64,000 nt of DNA from JAYPUA01 sp038133845 (GTDB lineage Bacteria > SAR324 > NAC60-12). A program made the translations under genes and the position numbers. Shown one piece after another: positions 60,586-64,000 of this stretch; within the stretch, counting starts at the first letter, position 1; each line of letters starts with the position of its first letter. The DNA lies in contig JAYPUA010000005.1 of assembly GCA_038133845.1 (NCBI GenBank), positions 57,679-121,678 of the forward strand, written 5' to 3'. The notes beneath the pieces were generated by a model. That model saw only the letters and a program-made list of their open reading frames with translations, ran no database searches and was not told the DNA's origin.

Positions 60586-61437
60586 ATGGTTCCTGCATCA
60601 TTTGAATTTCATCGGGCGTCCAGCGTGGATGAAGCCATCGCGCTCATGCAGCAGCATGGAGAAGACGCCAAGGTTTTGGCCGGTGGACACAGCCTGGTCC
60701 CTGCCATGAAACTGCGCCTGGCCACTCCGGAGCGTCTGATTGACCTCGGAGGCATCCAGGGCCTCAAGTACATCACCGACAAGGGAGACCACATCGCCGT
60801 AGGCGCCATGGCCACCCACTGGATGCTGGAGTCCTCCAGCGTCGTCCAGCAGAAAGCCCCGGCGCTGAGTCAGGCGGCTGGAGCGATCGGTGACGTCCAG
60901 GTGCGCAACCGTGGTACCATCGGCGGGGCGCTGGCTCACTCCGATCCGGCAGCAGATTATCCTGGAGCCGTGCTGGCCCTGAACGCCAGCATGGTCATCA
61001 GAGGCTCTGGAGGGGAACGTGTGGTCCCGGCCAGCGAGTACTTCGTGGGGCTGTGGGAAACCGCAGTGCAGCCCGGAGAGCTGCTGGTGGAGATCCGCAT
61101 TCCTGCAGACGCAGCGAACGCGAACTCCTGCTACCTGAAGTTCGCCCAGCCGGCTTCCCGCTATCCGTACGTGGGCTGCGCCATCGCCCTGGAGAAATCC
61201 GGAGGCGTATGTGGCAACGTCCGGGTAGGCTTCAGCGGCGTGGGACACTCGGCCTTCCGGGACTCCGGGGTGGAGAACGCCATCAAGGGGCAGCCGGTGA
61301 ACGAGTCGACCGCCAAGGCAGCAGCCGACAACGCAACCAACGGACGAGACGTGCTGAGCGACTGGTCCGTGAGCGAAGAGTACCGCCGCGCCATGGCACG
61401 AGTCTATGCCAAGCGTGCGCTCCTGCAAGTGGGATGA
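60586..61437 (+). CDS. coxM: Molybdenum hydroxylase FAD-binding subunit (CoxM-like)
   Basis: A 283-residue FAD subunit. The flavin pyrophosphate loop is LAGGHSLVPAMKLRLA (about residues 33-48), and VRNRGTIGGALAHSDPAADYPGAVLAL (about 106-132) is the second FAD motif. KFAQPASRYPYVGCAIAL begins the C-terminal domain. It takes electrons from CoxS and passes them to the quinone pool or oxygen. The gene follows coxL after 88 bases. No maturation genes (coxDEF, coxG) lie next to it; an inverted repeat ends the operon. Confidence 0.94.
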   Translation: MVPASFEFHRASSVDEAIALMQQHGEDAKVLAGGHSLVPAMKLRLATPERLIDLGGIQGLKYITDKGDHIAVGAMATHWMLESSSVVQQKAPALSQAAGAIGDVQVRNRGTIGGALAHSDPAADYPGAVLALNASMVIRGSGGERVVPASEYFVGLWETAVQPGELLVEIRIPADAANANSCYLKFAQPASRYPYVGCAIALEKSGGVCGNVRVGFSGVGHSAFRDSGVENAIKGQPVNESTAKAAADNATNGRDVLSDWSVSEEYRRAMARVYAKRALLQVG

Positions 61438-61443
61438 TCTCAC

Positions 61444-61488
61444 CCGAGGAAACCTCAGCCTTCTCCTGAGAAGCAAGGTTTCCCTCGG
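61444..61488 (+). terminator. Hairpin after the cox operon
   Basis: CCGAGGAAACCT pairs with AGGTTTCCCTCGG (12 base pairs, one bulged C) across a 20-base loop, six bases after coxM. No T run follows. The rest of the 270-base gap to the flippase gene shows nothing clear. Confidence 0.5.
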
Positions 61489-61710
61489 CTGAGGCTCCTG
61501 CGCTCATCTTCATCTCCATCGGGCGGGTTTTCTCTTCAGACTTTCCGCCCTTTGGGGCATGATATCCCAACAGCTCCTAAGAGGACCCTCAGGCCTCCTC
61601 TCCAGGAAATCCCCTCTCCAAATCGACCAACCTTTCAGGCATGGACCACTCCGGGCTGCAATGGCATGCTCCATTTGGTTTAGCCTGACGAAACAGGCAG
61701 AGCGCCTCAC

Positions 61711-62904
61711 TTGCAAAGCTTTCGCAAAAATCTGGCATGGGGCTTCAGCGGACAGGTGATCGCAAAAGCGTGCATCTTTGCCTACCACTTCACCCTGCCG
61801 CATCTGTTGGGGCGTGAAGGCTATGGGGTCTTTGCCCTGCAGTTTGCCTTGGGGGCGATGCTGCTCCAACCGCTTCTGGAACTGGGGTTTGCTCAGTTGG
61901 TCCCGAAGTGGGTGGGGCGCGGGCATGCAGAAGTATTTGGCATGGCTCTGCGCTACCAGCTGCTGTCCGGAGGCGCATGGATCCTGATCTTCTGTGGAAT
62001 TGGCTGGCTGACCGAGGCTCCACTGCTCCTGAGCGCGTTGCTGAGTGTGCACTTTCTGGCAAACAGCATGCAGCAGACGGGGTTTGGTGTACTTCGGGGG
62101 TTGGAAGATCTGCGTCTGGAGTCCGTCTTGCTCCCGATCCAAAACCTTCTGGCGCTGGCGTGGGTGCTTTGGGCCTTGCAGCAAGGATGGATGGAGCCTT
62201 GGGTAGGCGCCGCAGGGTTGGCCGGAAGCCGCCTGTTGGGGCTGGGATTCCTGCTTGGTCGCCTGCGCCGCTTGGAACCGTCGGCCGAAAACTCCACCCC
62301 GTTGAGTTGGAATCGATTGCTCCGAGAGGCTGTGGCCTTGGGCGTCGTACTGCTGATGATCCAACTCTACTTCCGGATCGACACCGCCATGCTGGGGTGG
62401 CTTCGAGGAGAATCCGAGGTGGCTCTGTACTCGGCGGCTTATACGATTCTGGAGGGGACCTTCTTCATTCCGGCGCTGGTCGTGGCCTCCCTGATCGGCT
62501 CGCTCTCCAGAGAGGAAGACTTCTCCAGGTCGTTTTCCAAGGGGTTCCGGGTGCTCTCCCTCTCCGGAGTCGGGATTGGCCTCACCGTTGGAGCGCTCGC
62601 CCCGTGGGCGTTTCGAGAGTTCTATCCGGACTCCTTTGTTGAATCCGGGGCGCTCCTTCGCCTACTCTCTCCAACCATCGCCCTGGTCTTTTGGGGGTAC
62701 CTGACCACGCAGGCTCTGGTTGCTCTGGATCAGCAAAGAGCCTACCTTGGAATCACAGCTCTTGCCGTCATCCTGAACGTGTCGCTCAACCTGCTCTGGA
62801 TTCCGGAACATGGCTCTCACGGAGCTGCGTGGTCCACGATTCTGACCGAGCTTTGCATTCCTGTCTGTTGCTGGGTTCAGATCCAGCGTGTGCGTTCTCA
62901 GTAG
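61711..62904 (+). CDS. Polysaccharide flippase, Wzx/MATE-like
   Basis: A 397-residue inner-membrane protein with about 12 helices, starting SFRKNLAWGFSGQVIAKACIFAYHFTLPHLLGREGYGVFAL, the usual opening of O-antigen or capsule unit translocases (PST family). YFRIDTAMLGWLRGESEVALYSAAYTILEG is the second-half counterpart. It would move lipid-linked oligosaccharide across the membrane. The start is TTG, with the N-terminal helix immediately after; no better start is visible. Its stop overlaps the stop region of the convergent glycosyltransferase by seven bases, the beginning of what may be a surface-polysaccharide cluster. Confidence 0.88.
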   Translation: MQSFRKNLAWGFSGQVIAKACIFAYHFTLPHLLGREGYGVFALQFALGAMLLQPLLELGFAQLVPKWVGRGHAEVFGMALRYQLLSGGAWILIFCGIGWLTEAPLLLSALLSVHFLANSMQQTGFGVLRGLEDLRLESVLLPIQNLLALAWVLWALQQGWMEPWVGAAGLAGSRLLGLGFLLGRLRRLEPSAENSTPLSWNRLLREAVALGVVLLMIQLYFRIDTAMLGWLRGESEVALYSAAYTILEGTFFIPALVVASLIGSLSREEDFSRSFSKGFRVLSLSGVGIGLTVGALAPWAFREFYPDSFVESGALLRLLSPTIALVFWGYLTTQALVALDQQRAYLGITALAVILNVSLNLLWIPEHGSHGAAWSTILTELCIPVCCWVQIQRVRSQ

Positions 62905-64000
62905 CGGGCGTACAGCGCCTCTTCAAACAACTCCAAGTGCTGCTTGGCGCTCCGTTCCCAGGTGAATTTTTCCGCATGCCTCAACCCAGCTTCTCGCATG
63001 AGTTCACGACGTTCGGGCTCAGTGTGTAGCAGGTGGATCAACTCCGCCAAGGCTGAGGGATTGTCCGGAGAAAAATAAAGCGCCGCCGAACCTCCAGCTT
63101 CGGGAAGACTTGCTGCATTGGAGCTGAGCACGGGCGCTCCACAGGACATGGCCTCGAGTGTAGGCAATCCAAAACCTTCGTAGCGACTGGGAAAGACAAA
63201 CGCCAAGGCCCCGGTGTACAGATCCCGCAGTTCGGCATCACTGACGTATCCCAGCCAACGGATCTGCTCCAAGACACCAGCCTCACGGGCGATCTGCTCC
63301 ACCCGCGCTCGCTCATGCTCTGGCATCCGCCCACAAATCGCCAAAGGTACTGCCTGCTTCAACTCTGCCAAGGCCCGGACCACCACCTCCGGGTTCTTGT
63401 AAGGCCTGCCTTCGCCCACCATCAGCAGGTAGCCCTGCAACCCCCACCTCTTGAAGGCCGCTTCGGGATTGCCGGGAAAGAAGCGCTCCTGATTGACCCC
63501 CGGAGGAATGACCCGTAACTTGTGCTGTGGCAACTTGGGGTCCAAGCGCAGTAACTCCTGGCGGGTGAACTCGGAAATGCACACCGTGGCTGTCGACTGA
63601 CGGATGAGTAGAGGGAGTACGTATTGGTAATACGGAACCCAGCGCGGCATGAAGGTCTTGTCATACAGGGGGAGTGCGTCGTGTACCGTAATCACCTGAG
63701 GGCAGGGAGGAAACAAAACGCCTTCGGCAATCGGGGAAAAGTGCAGATCTCTGCGATCTTTGTACAGGTGCCAGCGCAGTCCCGTCTGCTCCCAAAGCAT
63801 CCTCTTGCTGTTGGATGTGGTATTTGCAGGATTTTGAAAATTTGGGCCCACTGCACGAGCTTGATCAGGGAAGCGATTTAATAACTCCTCCAACTGAGTA
63901 TAGACCAGCGCACTTTGCATTTTATTAAGCAATATGCTGAGCAGTTCTTGACTGTAGCGGCTCAGTCCTGTTGGGTTTTTGTGGAGTAAAGCTCCGTTGA
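62898..64000 (-). CDS. Glycosyltransferase family 4, partial (runs off the right edge)
   Basis: An open frame of 367 readable residues without a start in the window. The upstream codons up to the edge still read as protein, with HKNPTGLSRYSQELL, the acceptor-domain glycine loop of GT4 enzymes, so a methionine-like start near 63932 is internal and not the true start. Further motifs: VISEFTR-like CISEFTRQELL, LRVIPPGVNQERF, LLMVGEGRPYKNPEVVVRAL, IRWLGYVSDAELRDLYTGALAFVFPSRYEGFGLPTLEAMSCG (with the E-x7-E glutamates), PVLSSNAASLPEAGG. Probably a mannosyl- or related transferase for a surface polysaccharide, next to the flippase. The donor is unknown. Confidence 0.92.
   Translation of the reverse strand, partial: NGALLHKNPTGLSRYSQELLSILLNKMQSALVYTQLEELLNRFPDQARAVGPNFQNPANTTSNSKRMLWEQTGLRWHLYKDRRDLHFSPIAEGVLFPPCPQVITVHDALPLYDKTFMPRWVPYYQYVLPLLIRQSTATVCISEFTRQELLRLDPKLPQHKLRVIPPGVNQERFFPGNPEAAFKRWGLQGYLLMVGEGRPYKNPEVVVRALAELKQAVPLAICGRMPEHERARVEQIAREAGVLEQIRWLGYVSDAELRDLYTGALAFVFPSRYEGFGLPTLEAMSCGAPVLSSNAASLPEAGGSAALYFSPDNPSALAELIHLLHTEPERRELMREAGLRHAEKFTWERSAKQHLELFEEALYARY

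Noticed and set aside
63930..63932. Start of the right-edge glycosyltransferase near 63932.
   Set aside because: Codons further out still read as the acceptor domain (PTGLSRYSQELL), so this position is internal and the gene is cut by the window.
1..64000. tRNA or rRNA genes, CRISPR arrays, insertion sequences, prophage or plasmid genes.
   Set aside because: Scanned by eye and none seen; no spaced direct repeats, transposase, integrase or capsid-type products are present.

Overview
The window reads as a chromosomal stretch of a Gram-negative, aerobic, metabolically versatile proteobacterium. The evidence is LPS-type genes (an MsbA-like flippase, glycosyltransferases, a Wzx-like flippase), periplasmic quinoprotein and c-type cytochrome proteins, an RND pump and PHA storage genes. 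GC content is high and coding density very high, with many ATGA or TGATG stop/start overlaps and several GTG or TTG starts. One run of exactly 100 N inside paaA marks a scaffold gap, so the source is a draft or metagenome-type assembly. I cannot fix the genus. I see no tRNA, rRNA, CRISPR array, insertion sequence or phage gene.

Layout. 1-6 kb, minus strand: the start of a secreted protein (possibly HtrA-like), msbA, cysS, and a membrane PAS/kinase-like protein fused to a DEDDh exonuclease. 5.8-19.3 kb is an acetate/propionate and storage region. A REC-only regulator, an SSS-type sensor kinase and a 73-residue membrane protein run left, divergent from a DUF4212 small subunit and its sodium:acetate-type symporter. 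Then follow acs, phaA, phaB, phaC and prpE. Together they would sense and import short-chain acids, activate them to acyl-CoA and polymerise them into PHA. 19.5-22 kb: a large orphan protein resembling the methyltransferase linked to DNA phosphorothioation, with a decayed cofactor motif. 22.1-24.8 kb: a tight four-gene operon (YtfJ-like, SMR pump, NAPE-PLD-like lipoprotein, SDR). 25-29.6 kb: RND adaptor and pump. 29.6-36.1 kb, minus strand: aldo-keto reductase, HEAT-like protein, glycosyltransferase, HAD, SGNH esterase, acetolactate synthase, thioesterase. 36.2-41.1 kb, plus strand: Rep helicase, TAXI binding protein, RarD and an unusual XRE regulator. 41.1-46.2 kb, minus strand: LysR, paaG, paaR and paaDCBA (phenylacetyl-CoA epoxidation, without paaE).

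46.2-57.5 kb is a quinoprotein alcohol-oxidation locus: a PQQ dehydrogenase with the DYD signature of lanthanide enzymes, its cytochrome c, a XoxJ-like binding protein, a NitT/TauT-type ABC importer, a SoxYZ-like carrier, a zinc metallohydrolase, PedB/PedC-like ABC genes, a Sel1 protein and a CXXCW protein. 57.7-61.4 kb is a coxSLM operon of the form II type (AYRGAGR). 61.7-64 kb: a Wzx-like flippase and a glycosyltransferase that runs off the right edge.

Most notable: the orphan decayed Dnd-type protein, the sensor-exonuclease fusion wired to the acetate sensing genes, the ABC importer inside the predicted lanthanide quinoprotein operon, a shared ACAAGGA (CsrA-like) leader motif before the acs-pha-prpE genes, a helix-turn-helix regulator with a glycine-zipper membrane segment, and a conspicuous abundance of the hexamer TCCGGA.
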